This document shows, piece after piece, positions 41,819-49,005 of a stretch of DNA of 49,005 bases. The notes beneath the pieces were generated by a model. The model was not told where the DNA came from and did no database searches. It saw only the letters and a program-made list of their open reading frames with translations. The position numbers and the translations under genes are program-made. How positions within the stretch are numbered: the first letter of the stretch is position 1; each line of letters opens with the position of its first letter. Source of the stretch: Defluviitaleaceae bacterium (GTDB lineage Bacteria; Bacillota; Clostridia; Lachnospirales; WRAX01); NCBI GenBank assembly GCA_009785595.1, contig WQVZ01000005.1:1-49005 (forward strand), given 5' to 3'.

Positions 41819-43041
41819 GGGCTAGTTGGAGCCTCGTCTTTTTTGATGCTGCGGGCTACGAGCATGTTAAGTGCTGCCAGCACACCGGCGAAGACGAAGA
41901 CGTATTGGGGGCCGAGTTCCCACCAGAGGTAGCCGCAGATTATGGCGCTGAGGATGGAGAGGACGTGGTCCAGGGCCATGCCGGTGGCGAGGGTGGGGGT
42001 TACGTCCTCTGGGGTGGCGGCGATGGAGCGCATGTATACATTGCGCACCATGCCGAATTGGATGGTCATACGGTCGGCGATGTTGACGGCGACGGCCAGG
42101 GCCACCACGGCGGCCATGCCAAGCAGCCAGCCTGCGTGGAGGCCGGCACTGATGACGCCGTAGGCCAGGTAAATTACCAGAAATATGGCGGCCTCTATGA
42201 TCATGATGCGGGATGTGCCGTAGCGGTCTATCCAGCGGCCCACGGCGGGGATGAAGAAGATGCCGATGGCGGAGCCGGCGATGATGAGGAGTGCCATATG
42301 GTCTGCGCCGAAGCCCAATAGTTCTATCAGCACCCAGGGGCCGTAGACATACATAATTTGCTTGCGAGAGCCAAAGAGCATGGCCAGGAGGTAGTACTTT
42401 GTATATTGTTTTTTGAAGACGAAGCGGGATTTTGTGGATTTTGTGTCTTCAGTGAGGCGACCAAGGTATATAAGGAGGATGAAGACCCCGGTAAATAAGG
42501 CACCGGCGATGACGAAATTAAGAATGACCGGGGTGGTGAAGGAGAAAAAGCCGGTGCGAAAGCCGACGAAAACCAGGATAGCGGCCACCATGGAAAAAGC
42601 GGTGCGCAGGCCGTTGAAGCGGCCCATCATTGTGCCGTAGCTACCTTTTTTGGCTAGGGACATGCCCATGCTGTCATATAGAGGCATAAACATATGCATA
42701 CCCAGAGAATTGATGAACAAGAAGATGAGCATGATGCCGAAAGAGGGCGAAAGCAGGCCCATGGCCATTATGCCGATGATGCTGAGACCCTGGGCTACAA
42801 GTGCCAGGCGTATATTGCCCAAAAAGGCCAGGGACGACACGACAAGCATGGTGATAACGCCGGGTAATTCTCTTGGTAGCTCTATGTAACCACGTTGCAG
42901 AGCATCCACGCCGTGGGCTTCTCGGAAGTAGTTGGAAAATACGCTGTCAGATAGACCAAGGCCAAGGCCGGACAGGGCCACAATGGCCATAAAGACATAT
43001 ATTGCCCGTTGCTTTCTTTTTTGCTCTGTTGCTTCTGTCAT
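41815..43041 (-). CDS. MFS transporter
   Basis: 408 residues with about 12 hydrophobic segments, in the inner membrane. Two halves of six helices are separated by a basic cytoplasmic loop (TEDTKSTKSRFVFKKQYTKYY, about residues 205-225). The loop between helices 2 and 3 and the GRWIDRYGTSRIM motif (after helix 8) match the MFS pattern. The substrate cannot be told. Start ATG 43041 overlaps the thpR stop (ATGA) with AAAGGAG upstream, so it is coupled to thpR. Confidence 0.85.
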   Translation of the reverse strand: MTEATEQKRKQRAIYVFMAIVALSGLGLGLSDSVFSNYFREAHGVDALQRGYIELPRELPGVITMLVVSSLAFLGNIRLALVAQGLSIIGIMAMGLLSPSFGIMLIFLFINSLGMHMFMPLYDSMGMSLAKKGSYGTMMGRFNGLRTAFSMVAAILVFVGFRTGFFSFTTPVILNFVIAGALFTGVFILLIYLGRLTEDTKSTKSRFVFKKQYTKYYLLAMLFGSRKQIMYVYGPWVLIELLGFGADHMALLIIAGSAIGIFFIPAVGRWIDRYGTSRIMIIEAAIFLVIYLAYGVISAGLHAGWLLGMAAVVALAVAVNIADRMTIQFGMVRNVYMRSIAATPEDVTPTLATGMALDHVLSILSAIICGYLWWELGPQYVFVFAGVLAALNMLVARSIKKDEAPTSP

Positions 43042-43559
43042 GTTGTCGCTCCTTTTGTGTGAATTGTGGTGTAGGTTAATAGGCCCTGTATATGTTCGGA
43101 TTTCATTAGGTCTATGGAAGCTATTGACTGGTGCAAAGGCTCGATTTGTTGGCTTGCGGCGGCTGTGATAATCTTACGGCCTAATGTGATGTGGGGGTTG
43201 TACTTGCGGGTGTCGAGGGTGAAGCCCGCGGTGATAAGTTTTTGGGTTATATTGTGTTGCAGGGCAAGCAGTGCCTTGTTTTCTGCAATACCTGCCCACC
43301 ATAGGTCGCCTTCTTTGCGGCCGAACCGCCCGATGCTGTTGATTTTTATGGGAAATGGTGTGAAGTTTACGCTATCAATCACAGTTTTGATGGTATTGGC
43401 TTGGGCGGCAGTGCATTCGCCGATAAATGCAAGTGTTAAGTGTAGGTTTGTATACAGGGTAAAATTGCCGCCTGTAGATTGTTTGCGTAGGTCATTCTGC
43501 AACAAAACAAGGCCATCGCGTGTGGCCTTGTCAAAATTAATTGCTATAAACAACCGCAT
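43038..43559 (-). CDS. thpR: RNA 2',3'-cyclic phosphodiesterase (ThpR/LigT type)
   Basis: 2H phosphoesterase that opens 2',3'-cyclic phosphates on RNA ends. Two HxT motifs are visible in the right places: HLTLAF near residue 41 and HITLGR near residue 125. 173 residues from ATG 43559 (GGATGGGGCG upstream; the frame opens five codons earlier). First gene of a two-gene unit with the MFS transporter. Confidence 0.88.
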   Translation of the reverse strand: MRLFIAINFDKATRDGLVLLQNDLRKQSTGGNFTLYTNLHLTLAFIGECTAAQANTIKTVIDSVNFTPFPIKINSIGRFGRKEGDLWWAGIAENKALLALQHNITQKLITAGFTLDTRKYNPHITLGRKIITAAASQQIEPLHQSIASIDLMKSEHIQGLLTYTTIHTKGATT

Positions 43560-43583
43560 AGCAACACGCCCCATCCTGTTTTA

Positions 43584-43612
43584 ATTTTACCACAATGTGC
43601 CCACTGCCGCAA
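43584..43612 (-). promoter_or_regulatory. thpR promoter
   Basis: Minus strand TTGCGG (43607-43612), 17-base spacer, TAAAAT (43584-43589), about 24 bases before the thpR ATG. Confidence 0.5.
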
Positions 43613-43669
43613 CCTTTACATGCCTCCGTCATATAATTACAATACATGTAAATATGGGAGGCACAATAT

Positions 43670-44227
43670 ATGAGAGAGAGCTTGACGCAGGATATATGCG
43701 CGAAAGAAGCCTTTGTGGAGTTTGCCCGTGGCGGCTACGAATATAAGGGGCCGTGGCAGCCGGAGCACGACCTTCCCGGTGGGAGGGACGACAGGCGGCA
43801 TGATCATTACCATGACAGACACCAAGCACCCGCACCGCCGCAGCCGAACAGGCACCACCAACCCAATCACGGCGGAGGGCATCATGGCCATTACCAAGAC
43901 AGGCACCACGACCCGCATCATGGTGGACATCAGCCGCCGCGCCATGAGGAACGCTATGACCATCATTCTGGTTCTGCCCCTCGTTTTGCGCCGCCGTCAT
44001 ATGTGCCGAAAGCGGCCCCGGGGCTGCGTGCTGTAGACCCGGGTGCTATAAGCCGCTGTTTGTATTCGTACACATATCTGTGGCTTAATAACAGGCAGGA
44101 ATTTTGGTTTTTCCCCACATTTGTGGGCAGAAAATCTGTGGCGGGATACAGATGGATGCATGGCCAGTGGGTGTATATGGGTTTTGATTTGAAGATGATA
44201 GATTCGTTTTTTTGTGGCGGCAGATAA
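43670..44227 (+). CDS. His-rich protein with conserved C-terminal domain, unknown function
   Basis: 185 residues. The middle (about residues 40-105) is a low-complexity His/Pro/Asp/Arg/Gly stretch with many HH and HxH pairs, likely to bind metal ions. The C-terminal ~70 residues (DPGAISRCLYSYTYLWLNNRQEFWFFPTFVGRKSVAGYRW..., ending GFDLKMIDSFFC) form an aromatic-rich domain that I have met in other Firmicutes after a Pro/Gly-rich linker, as a hypothetical or possible spore/surface protein (memory only). No signal peptide. GGGAGG precedes the ATG. Confidence 0.7.
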   Translation: MRESLTQDICAKEAFVEFARGGYEYKGPWQPEHDLPGGRDDRRHDHYHDRHQAPAPPQPNRHHQPNHGGGHHGHYQDRHHDPHHGGHQPPRHEERYDHHSGSAPRFAPPSYVPKAAPGLRAVDPGAISRCLYSYTYLWLNNRQEFWFFPTFVGRKSVAGYRWMHGQWVYMGFDLKMIDSFFCGGR

Positions 44228-44233
44228 TGTAAA

Positions 44234-44267
44234 AAAAACCGGCAGCCCTGTGTGGTCGCCGGTTTTT
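44234..44267. terminator. Bidirectional terminator
   Basis: AAAAACCGGC / GCCGGTTTTT stem with A-run before and T-run after, between the His-rich gene and the convergent ribU gene. Confidence 0.8.
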
Positions 44268-44276
44268 GCGTTTGTG

Positions 44277-44909
44277 TTATTGCTTTTTGGCCAGCATGGC
44301 CATTAGGGGTACAAAGGCTTTGTATATAACAAAGCTGCCCAGGGACACCAGGGTGTTTTTGAGTAGATTGAAGGGGATGATGGCGTACAGCACCAGTGTA
44401 AACAGGGTGCTGATGTTGGCATTTGTGTCAGTGCCGCGGCCGATTACCCTGTCCATGCCGCCGAAGATATAGGCAAAAGCCGGGATGAGCATATAATAAT
44501 TTATTAATGCGGCGATGGCGGTGGATATTAATGTGCCCGCGAGGGCACCCAGGATAAAGCCTTTTGTGGAGCGGTTGAGACGGTGATATATGTAACCAAA
44601 GGGCAGTATATAGGCGCAACCGAAGATGAAGTTGGCCAGAGAACCTATGCCGGCGGAGTTTGTGCCGGTTACTAAAACGTCCAGTATGTTTTTGATACCC
44701 ATTATCCATACACCGGCGATGGGGCCGAGGGTTATGGTGCCAATGACGGCGGGAATGTCGGAGACATCCATGGCCAAAAAGGTGGGGAAGATGGGCAGAC
44801 GCAAGCGGAAGATGCCATCGATGGTAAGCACAAAGGCTATGGCGGCCAGCAGGGCTATTTTGGTCATGGTTTGGATATTTAGTTTTTTTGGGGCGGCTTG
44901 GTTTGACAT
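44277..44909 (-). CDS. ribU: ECF transporter riboflavin-binding S component
   Basis: 210-residue, six-helix membrane protein of the RibU type; it binds riboflavin and works with the shared ECF energy module encoded elsewhere. The region LRLPIFPTFLAMDVSDIPAVIGTITLGPIAGVWIMGIKNIL and the later GSLANFIFGCAYILPFGYIYHR are characteristic of RibU. The assignment is strengthened by the FMN riboswitch directly upstream on the same strand. AGGAGG precedes the ATG; the leader is about 350 bases long. Confidence 0.9.
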   Translation of the reverse strand: MSNQAAPKKLNIQTMTKIALLAAIAFVLTIDGIFRLRLPIFPTFLAMDVSDIPAVIGTITLGPIAGVWIMGIKNILDVLVTGTNSAGIGSLANFIFGCAYILPFGYIYHRLNRSTKGFILGALAGTLISTAIAALINYYMLIPAFAYIFGGMDRVIGRGTDTNANISTLFTLVLYAIIPFNLLKNTLVSLGSFVIYKAFVPLMAMLAKKQ

Positions 44910-44930
44910 GGTTTTCCTCCTTGGGGGTGA

Positions 44931-44955
44931 GATTCCGGGTCAAGCCCGGGATGAC
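44931..44955 (+). repeat. Second repeat family, copy in the ribU leader
   Basis: GATTCCGGGTCAAGCCCGGG then ATGAC, inserted between the riboswitch terminator and the ribU ribosome site. Confidence 0.65.
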
Positions 44956-44981
44956 ATTTGTGGGGCGGTGATATTGGCAAC

Positions 44982-45004
44982 AAAAAAAGCCCACAAAAGG
45001 GGCA
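44982..45004 (-). terminator. Riboswitch-controlled terminator
   Basis: On the minus strand GCCCC, a short loop and GGGC are followed by TTTTTTT. It lies between the FMN aptamer and ribU and is the likely off-switch when FMN is bound. Confidence 0.65.
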
Positions 45005-45031
45005 AGAAAACAACGCAAAAAGACACGCTGT

Positions 45032-45250
45032 AAGCTTCTTCCATCCAGACTTCACAGACACAAGGAGGCATTTTTTGCTTTGCAAAAAAAACGCTCGAAA
45101 TTGCACAATTGAAGTGTTTTTGCAATTCTCTCACTTGTGGCTTATGTTACTGTCGGTTTTGGAATTTCACCAAATCTGCCAAATTGCCATTAGGCAATAT
45201 GGCTCGCGGACTATACCGCCGGTCGGGATTTTAACCCTGCCCCGAAGCTT
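45032..45250 (-). promoter_or_regulatory. FMN riboswitch (RFN element) with extended P6
   Basis: Reads leftward. Conserved blocks in order: P1 arm AAGCTTC, GGGGCAGGGT, ATCCCGACCGGCGGTATAGT, CCGCGAGCC, TTTGGTGAAATTCC, AACCGACAGTA, then AGTCTGGATGGAAG and the closing P1 arm GAAGCTT. All match the FMN aptamer. Between ACAGTA and AGTCTGG, where most have a short P6 loop, there are about 96 extra bases (45052-45147) that can form CACAAG/CTTGTG, AATTGCA/TGCAATT and TTTTTTGC/GCAAAAAA stems. It should repress ribU when FMN is high. Confidence 0.93.
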
Positions 45251-45268
45251 TTTTGTTATATTGACCCA

Positions 45269-45297
45269 ATTATACTGCTGTAGCGGCCTCTTGTCAA
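45269..45297 (-). promoter_or_regulatory. ribU promoter
   Basis: Minus strand TTGACA (45292-45297), 17-base spacer, TATAAT (45269-45274): full consensus, just before the riboswitch. Confidence 0.8.
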
Positions 45298-45319
45298 GGG
45301 GCATTTTTTTTGTTAGAAT
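45291..45319 (+). promoter_or_regulatory. recJ promoter
   Basis: TTGTCA (45291-45296), 17-base spacer, TAGAAT (45314-45319). Its -35 box shares five bases with the -35 box of the divergent ribU promoter. Confidence 0.6.
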
Positions 45320-45339
45320 TAAGGCAGAGGTGACGAAAA

Positions 45340-47106
45340 ATGGCCCGATGGATAATGAAGGAAAATGACGCGGACATTGGCCTGATGGCTGGGGTGCTTA
45401 AAATAAGCCCGATTGTGTGTGAGATTTTGGCCAACAGGGGCATACGCACAAAAAATACTGCCATAAAATACCTTAACCCGGCGTTGCAATTTATGCATGA
45501 TGGGGCGATGATGGCGGATATGGCGCGGGCGGGATGTATTGTGCTGGATGGTATAAAGGCCGGCCGCAAGTTTTGTATTTATGGGGATTATGACGTGGAT
45601 GGTGTGAGCGGCACCGTAATTTTGCACAAGGCTCTGGCGGGGCTTGGGGCGGATTGTGGTTATTACATACCCCGTCGTGAGCAAGAGGGTTATGGCCTTA
45701 ATATATCAGCTGTGGAGAAAATTGCCGAATATGCGGATGTTCTCATTACGGTGGACAATGGTATTGCAGCCGAAGCGGAGGTGGCCTGTGCTAAGGAATT
45801 GGGCATGACGGTTATTGTAATTGACCACCACGAGCCGGCGTATATTGAGGTGGGTGGGGTTAAGGAGCAGCAGTTGCCAGTGGCTGATGCTATTATTGAC
45901 CCAAAACGTTTTGACTGTCAGTATCCTTTTAAGGAGATGTGTGCCGCCGCGCTGGCTTATAAATTTGCCGAATATTTGCACAAAGAGGCCGGGGTAGATT
46001 TTGTTAGAAGGGACGAATTTCTTATTTTTGCGGCCATTGCCAGTTTTTGTGATGTGGTGGATTTGGTGGGGGAAAACCGTATTATTGCCGCAAATGGGCT
46101 GGCGCTGCTTAACAGTGAGCGGCGGACAAATATTGGGTTAAATGCTCTTGTAAAAGCGCGGAATTTGGAATATAATAAGCTAGATACATTTGACATTGGA
46201 TTTATCATAGGGCCGTGCATAAATGCCACGGGGCGGCTGGAGTCTGCCGAACAGGCCGTGGAGCTGTTTTTGTGTGATGATTTTGCTAAAGCGGAGCAGA
46301 TGGCCCAAAGGCTGGTGGAGCTTAACAACAACCGCAAGGATTTGTGTGCGAAGTTTGTGGAGAAAACCATTGCAAGCCTGGAAGATGCCGAGCTGGACAA
46401 GGTGCTGGTTATTTATGACGAGGACATACACGAAAGCATTGCCGGCATTGTGGCCGGGCGGGTTAAAGAAGCCCTGTGGCGGCCGGCATTGGTGTTTGCC
46501 AAAAGCGGCGACGTGGCCAAGGGGTCAGCGCGGAGCATAGAGCAATACGATATTTTTGCGGAAATGCAGCGGCACAAAGAGCTCTTTATACGCTTTGGCG
46601 GCCATAAAATGGCGGCAGGGGCGACGCTGGCCGTGGAGAATATTGATGTGTTGCGGCGGCGGCTTAATGAGGTCTGTACCTTAACGGACGAGGATTTTGT
46701 GCCTATTGTTTATGTGGAAAAAGAGCTGGAGCTGGATGAGGTAACCTTTGAGCTGGCCCAATCGCTGGGAGTGTTGGCGCCTTTTGGTAAAGAAAACAAA
46801 CAGCCGGTGTTTGCTACGCGGCAAATATATACAGAAAGCATTGAAGTTATTGGTCAAAGCGGCACCACATTGCGTATGAGTTTTAGGTGTGACAGTGGCC
46901 GCCGCATACGTGCCGTGGCGTTTAATAGTGTGAAAAAGTTTGCGGCGATGCTGGCGGAGCTTTATAGCGAAGAAGTGTGCCAGGGGTTTTTGACCGGGCA
47001 TATACGTAATTTGACTGTGAAGTTGGACATGGCCTATCATATTGAGATAAATACGTTTAACGGTAATTCCAGCTTGCAATTGCGCATAGTTGACTTTAAG
47101 TTTTAG
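45340..47106 (+). CDS. recJ: Single-stranded-DNA-specific exonuclease RecJ
   Basis: 5'-3' single-strand exonuclease used in recombination and repair. 588 residues with DHH-family motifs: YGDYDVDGVSGT near residue 85, VDNGIAA, IDHHEP (the DHH signature) and a DHHA1-type domain with IRFGGHKMAAGA (RFGGHKMAAG, near residue 420). Ends in an OB-like beta domain. AGAGGTGA precedes the ATG. It heads a recJ-apt-prs cluster. Confidence 0.95.
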   Translation: MARWIMKENDADIGLMAGVLKISPIVCEILANRGIRTKNTAIKYLNPALQFMHDGAMMADMARAGCIVLDGIKAGRKFCIYGDYDVDGVSGTVILHKALAGLGADCGYYIPRREQEGYGLNISAVEKIAEYADVLITVDNGIAAEAEVACAKELGMTVIVIDHHEPAYIEVGGVKEQQLPVADAIIDPKRFDCQYPFKEMCAAALAYKFAEYLHKEAGVDFVRRDEFLIFAAIASFCDVVDLVGENRIIAANGLALLNSERRTNIGLNALVKARNLEYNKLDTFDIGFIIGPCINATGRLESAEQAVELFLCDDFAKAEQMAQRLVELNNNRKDLCAKFVEKTIASLEDAELDKVLVIYDEDIHESIAGIVAGRVKEALWRPALVFAKSGDVAKGSARSIEQYDIFAEMQRHKELFIRFGGHKMAAGATLAVENIDVLRRRLNEVCTLTDEDFVPIVYVEKELELDEVTFELAQSLGVLAPFGKENKQPVFATRQIYTESIEVIGQSGTTLRMSFRCDSGRRIRAVAFNSVKKFAAMLAELYSEEVCQGFLTGHIRNLTVKLDMAYHIEINTFNGNSSLQLRIVDFKF

Positions 47107-47162
47107 AGGCGATGCCGCTTGAAGACGGCAATACTTCATTCTGACCAAGAAAGGCGAGGATT

Positions 47163-47675
47163 ATGGATCTAAAGCAAACTATAAGAGATTTTCATGATTT
47201 TCCGCGCCCGGGCATATTGTTTCGGGACATCACCACAATTTTAAAAGACCCGGCGCATTTTAGCAGCTCTATTGCGCAGATAGAGGAGTTGCTGACGGGT
47301 TATGACTATGATTTGGTGATTTCTCCAGAATCCCGAGGTTTTATGTTTGGGGCACCCGTGGCTGCGCGGCTTGGCAAGGGTTTTGTGCCTGCCCGTAAAA
47401 AGGGCAAGCTACCGGGAGAGGTGCTGGCTCGGACGTATTTTTTGGAGTATGGAATCGATGCCATAGAAATACATAAAGATGCTATAAAACCCGGGCAAAA
47501 AGTTGTTATTGTGGATGATCTTTTGGCCACGGGTGGCACCTGTAAAGGCATATGCGAAATTGTGGAGGAATTGGGCGGCCGGATTATGTGTATTGCGTTT
47601 TTAATTGAGCTGGGTGGTCTTGGCGGCCGGGAAATTTTAAAAGGTTACGATGTGAAAACGGTTTTGAAATACTAA
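47163..47675 (+). CDS. apt: Adenine phosphoribosyltransferase
   Basis: Makes AMP from adenine and PRPP. 170 residues with FRDITTILKDP near the N terminus, SPESRGFMFGAPVAARLGKG, and the PRPP-binding VVIVDDLLATGGT. Start set by AGGCGAGG. Between recJ and this gene (47107-47162) is a decayed GC-rich repeat-like stretch. Next to a PRPP synthase homologue that would supply its co-substrate. Confidence 0.95.
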   Translation: MDLKQTIRDFHDFPRPGILFRDITTILKDPAHFSSSIAQIEELLTGYDYDLVISPESRGFMFGAPVAARLGKGFVPARKKGKLPGEVLARTYFLEYGIDAIEIHKDAIKPGQKVVIVDDLLATGGTCKGICEIVEELGGRIMCIAFLIELGGLGGREILKGYDVKTVLKY

Positions 47676-47697
47676 AAGATAGCAGAGGTGGCGCAGC

Positions 47698-48861
47698 ATG
47701 GTTAGCAACGGAAGAACAAACGACATAAGTTTTGCGGGAGATTTGGGTATTATAGCCCTGCAAAGCTGTCAGGAATTTGGCAAAAAGTTGGACGAGCATG
47801 TTAAAAATCTGCGGGCAAAGGAGGGCATTGATCATCCCGAAACTTTTATGATTGATGCCCAGGAGATACGCTTTACCAACGGCGAGGGAAAAATAATCCT
47901 TAATGAGACGGTGCGGGGCAAGGATATTTACCTTGTCTGCGACATTGGCAATTACAGCTGCACATATAATTTGTACGGGCACACCAACCACATGGGCCCG
48001 GACGAGCATTTTCAGGACATAAAGCGGGCGGTGTCTGCCATCGGCGGCAAGGCGGCCCGCATAAATGTGATGATGCCCATGCTGTACGCGTCCCGCCAGG
48101 ACAGAAACAAAGGGCGGGAATCTTTGGACTGTGCCCTGGCTTTGCGGGAGCTTGAAGCCCTTGGCGTGCGCGACGTCATCACTTTTGACGTACACAACCC
48201 ATCCGTGCAAAATGCTGTGCCCCTTATGTCTTTCGAAAATCTTTACGCCACATATGAAATTGTGAAAAATTTTATTCATGATGAGGGAGAAATTGTGTCT
48301 GACAAGGACAATTTTCTCATCATCAGCCCTGACCTTGGAGGCATGGAGCGCGCCATTTACTACTCTACCGTTATGGGCATAGACATTGGCATGTATTACA
48401 AACGGCGGGATTATTCCAGCGTGGTAGACGGCCGCAACCCTATAGTGCAGCACGAATATCTGGGCCGCGACCTGGAGGGCAAAAACGTTATTATCATTGA
48501 TGACATAATAGCTACCGGCGAAAGCGCCGTGGAAATTATCCACAACCTAAAAAAGCGCCGCGCCGAGAAAATATTTGTGGCCACCACATTTGCTCTGTTT
48601 ACCAAAGGCACCGATGCTTTCCGGAAGCTTTATGACGACGGCCTGCTTACCCGGGTATATTCCACAAACCTAACCTATGTGCCGGAGGATATACGCCAAC
48701 AACCATGGTTTAAACATGTGGATATGAGTCCCTTTGCGGCGGAGGTTGTTAACAGCCTTAATATGAACCGCTCTATTGAGCCCATTTTGGATGCCACCGG
48801 GCGGTTAGTGGAGCATTTAAAAGGCTTGCAGAAGCAAAGCCAGATAACGCTGCCGATTTAG
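47698..48861 (+). CDS. prs: Ribose-phosphate pyrophosphokinase, long form
   Basis: 387-residue relative of PRPP synthase, longer than the usual ~315 residues. Key motifs: the catalytic/ATP loop INVMMPMLYASRQDRNKGRES, FDVHNPSVQ and the PRPP loop VIIIDDIIATGESAVEI; it follows the clostridial long-form type. It should make PRPP, used by apt and purC in the same window. Start at ATG 47698 with GAGGTGGCG before it. This long type is sometimes a second Prs in the genome, so it might not be the main enzyme. Confidence 0.87.
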   Translation: MVSNGRTNDISFAGDLGIIALQSCQEFGKKLDEHVKNLRAKEGIDHPETFMIDAQEIRFTNGEGKIILNETVRGKDIYLVCDIGNYSCTYNLYGHTNHMGPDEHFQDIKRAVSAIGGKAARINVMMPMLYASRQDRNKGRESLDCALALRELEALGVRDVITFDVHNPSVQNAVPLMSFENLYATYEIVKNFIHDEGEIVSDKDNFLIISPDLGGMERAIYYSTVMGIDIGMYYKRRDYSSVVDGRNPIVQHEYLGRDLEGKNVIIIDDIIATGESAVEIIHNLKKRRAEKIFVATTFALFTKGTDAFRKLYDDGLLTRVYSTNLTYVPEDIRQQPWFKHVDMSPFAAEVVNSLNMNRSIEPILDATGRLVEHLKGLQKQSQITLPI

Positions 48862-48876
48862 GATATCATATGAATG

Positions 48877-48908
48877 AGCACAGGCGACCGACCACGCTCG
48901 CCCGTGCT
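48877..48908 (-). repeat. Dispersed GC-rich repeat, divergent copy
   Basis: AGCACAGGCGACCGACCACG then CTCGCCCGTGCT; outer AGCAC/GTGCT and inner GGCGA/TCGCC arms, soon after the prs stop. Confidence 0.45.
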
Positions 48909-48933
48909 GTATATTATTGCCGAACTAGATTGG

Positions 48934-49005
48934 CTATTGATAAACCCGGACTTCGATTGCGTAATCAGTGGTCTTGTGGGGATTAACATAAACCACAGCT
49001 TCGCA
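48934..49005 (-). CDS. Possible C-terminal end of a gene from the right edge
   Basis: The minus strand from the edge is open for 23 codons (CEAVVYVNPHKTTDYAIEVR, then three more residues) to a TAG. The composition looks protein-like and ends right before the repeat at 48877-48908. Family unknown; chance cannot be excluded with so few codons. Confidence 0.35.
   Translation of the reverse strand, partial: CEAVVYVNPHKTTDYAIEVRVYQ

Overview
The window looks like a chromosomal segment of an anaerobic, probably spore-forming Clostridia-type Firmicute. The support is a CwlD-type spore-cortex amidase, an RbgA GTPase, strong AGGAGG ribosome sites, sigma-A-like promoters, a long type-2 IleS, a RibU transporter behind an FMN riboswitch, and a ferredoxin-type aldo/keto reductase. 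I see no rRNA, tRNA, prophage or CRISPR. The species cannot be named from this alone.

Layout. 1-8.0 kb is mostly housekeeping: purC and a Na/Pi cotransporter share a divergent promoter region; an unusual XRE regulator follows, with a tiny Cys-rich peptide gene and a perfect palindromic operator in front of it; then an aldo/keto reductase, rbgA, cwlD and murA (the last two overlap tail to tail). 8.0-10.3 kb holds two secreted proteins of unknown function. 10.4-14.1 kb is a glycolytic operon (pgk-tpiA-small unknown-eno, reading leftward). 14.2-18.1 kb has a PHP-type histidinol phosphatase and ileS.

18.3-39.5 kb is the accessory and most interesting part. It is a long rightward block built around four Hsp70-family proteins with no DnaJ or GrpE: a membrane/coiled-coil protein, a broken REP-type transposase, a two-gene protein that resembles a split DUF5717 protein, a HIT hydrolase, an Hsp70, a small Tudor-like protein, a helical protein, a tandem array of lipoproteins (one with an apparently intact HExxH metalloprotease site, two with the site lost, one collapsed to 71 residues), a degenerate Hsp70, a canonical Hsp70 that is its paralogue, an Hsp70 fused to a von Willebrand A domain, and a TPR protein. 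I read this as a candidate undescribed Hsp70-centred system, probably with an envelope-facing arm.

39.5-49 kb returns to housekeeping: deoD, yjbQ-like, a divergent 3-methyladenine glycosylase-like gene, a flavoprotein, an MFS transporter with thpR, a His-rich protein, riboswitch-controlled ribU, and recJ-apt-prs. A protein tail may enter from the right edge.

Short GC-rich inverted repeats (consensus near GTAGGGGCGG-N4-8-CCGCCC) are scattered between genes. In at least five cases the repeat supplies the stop codon of the neighbouring gene, and three copies lie inside the broken transposase, which suggests a REP/RAYT-type relationship.
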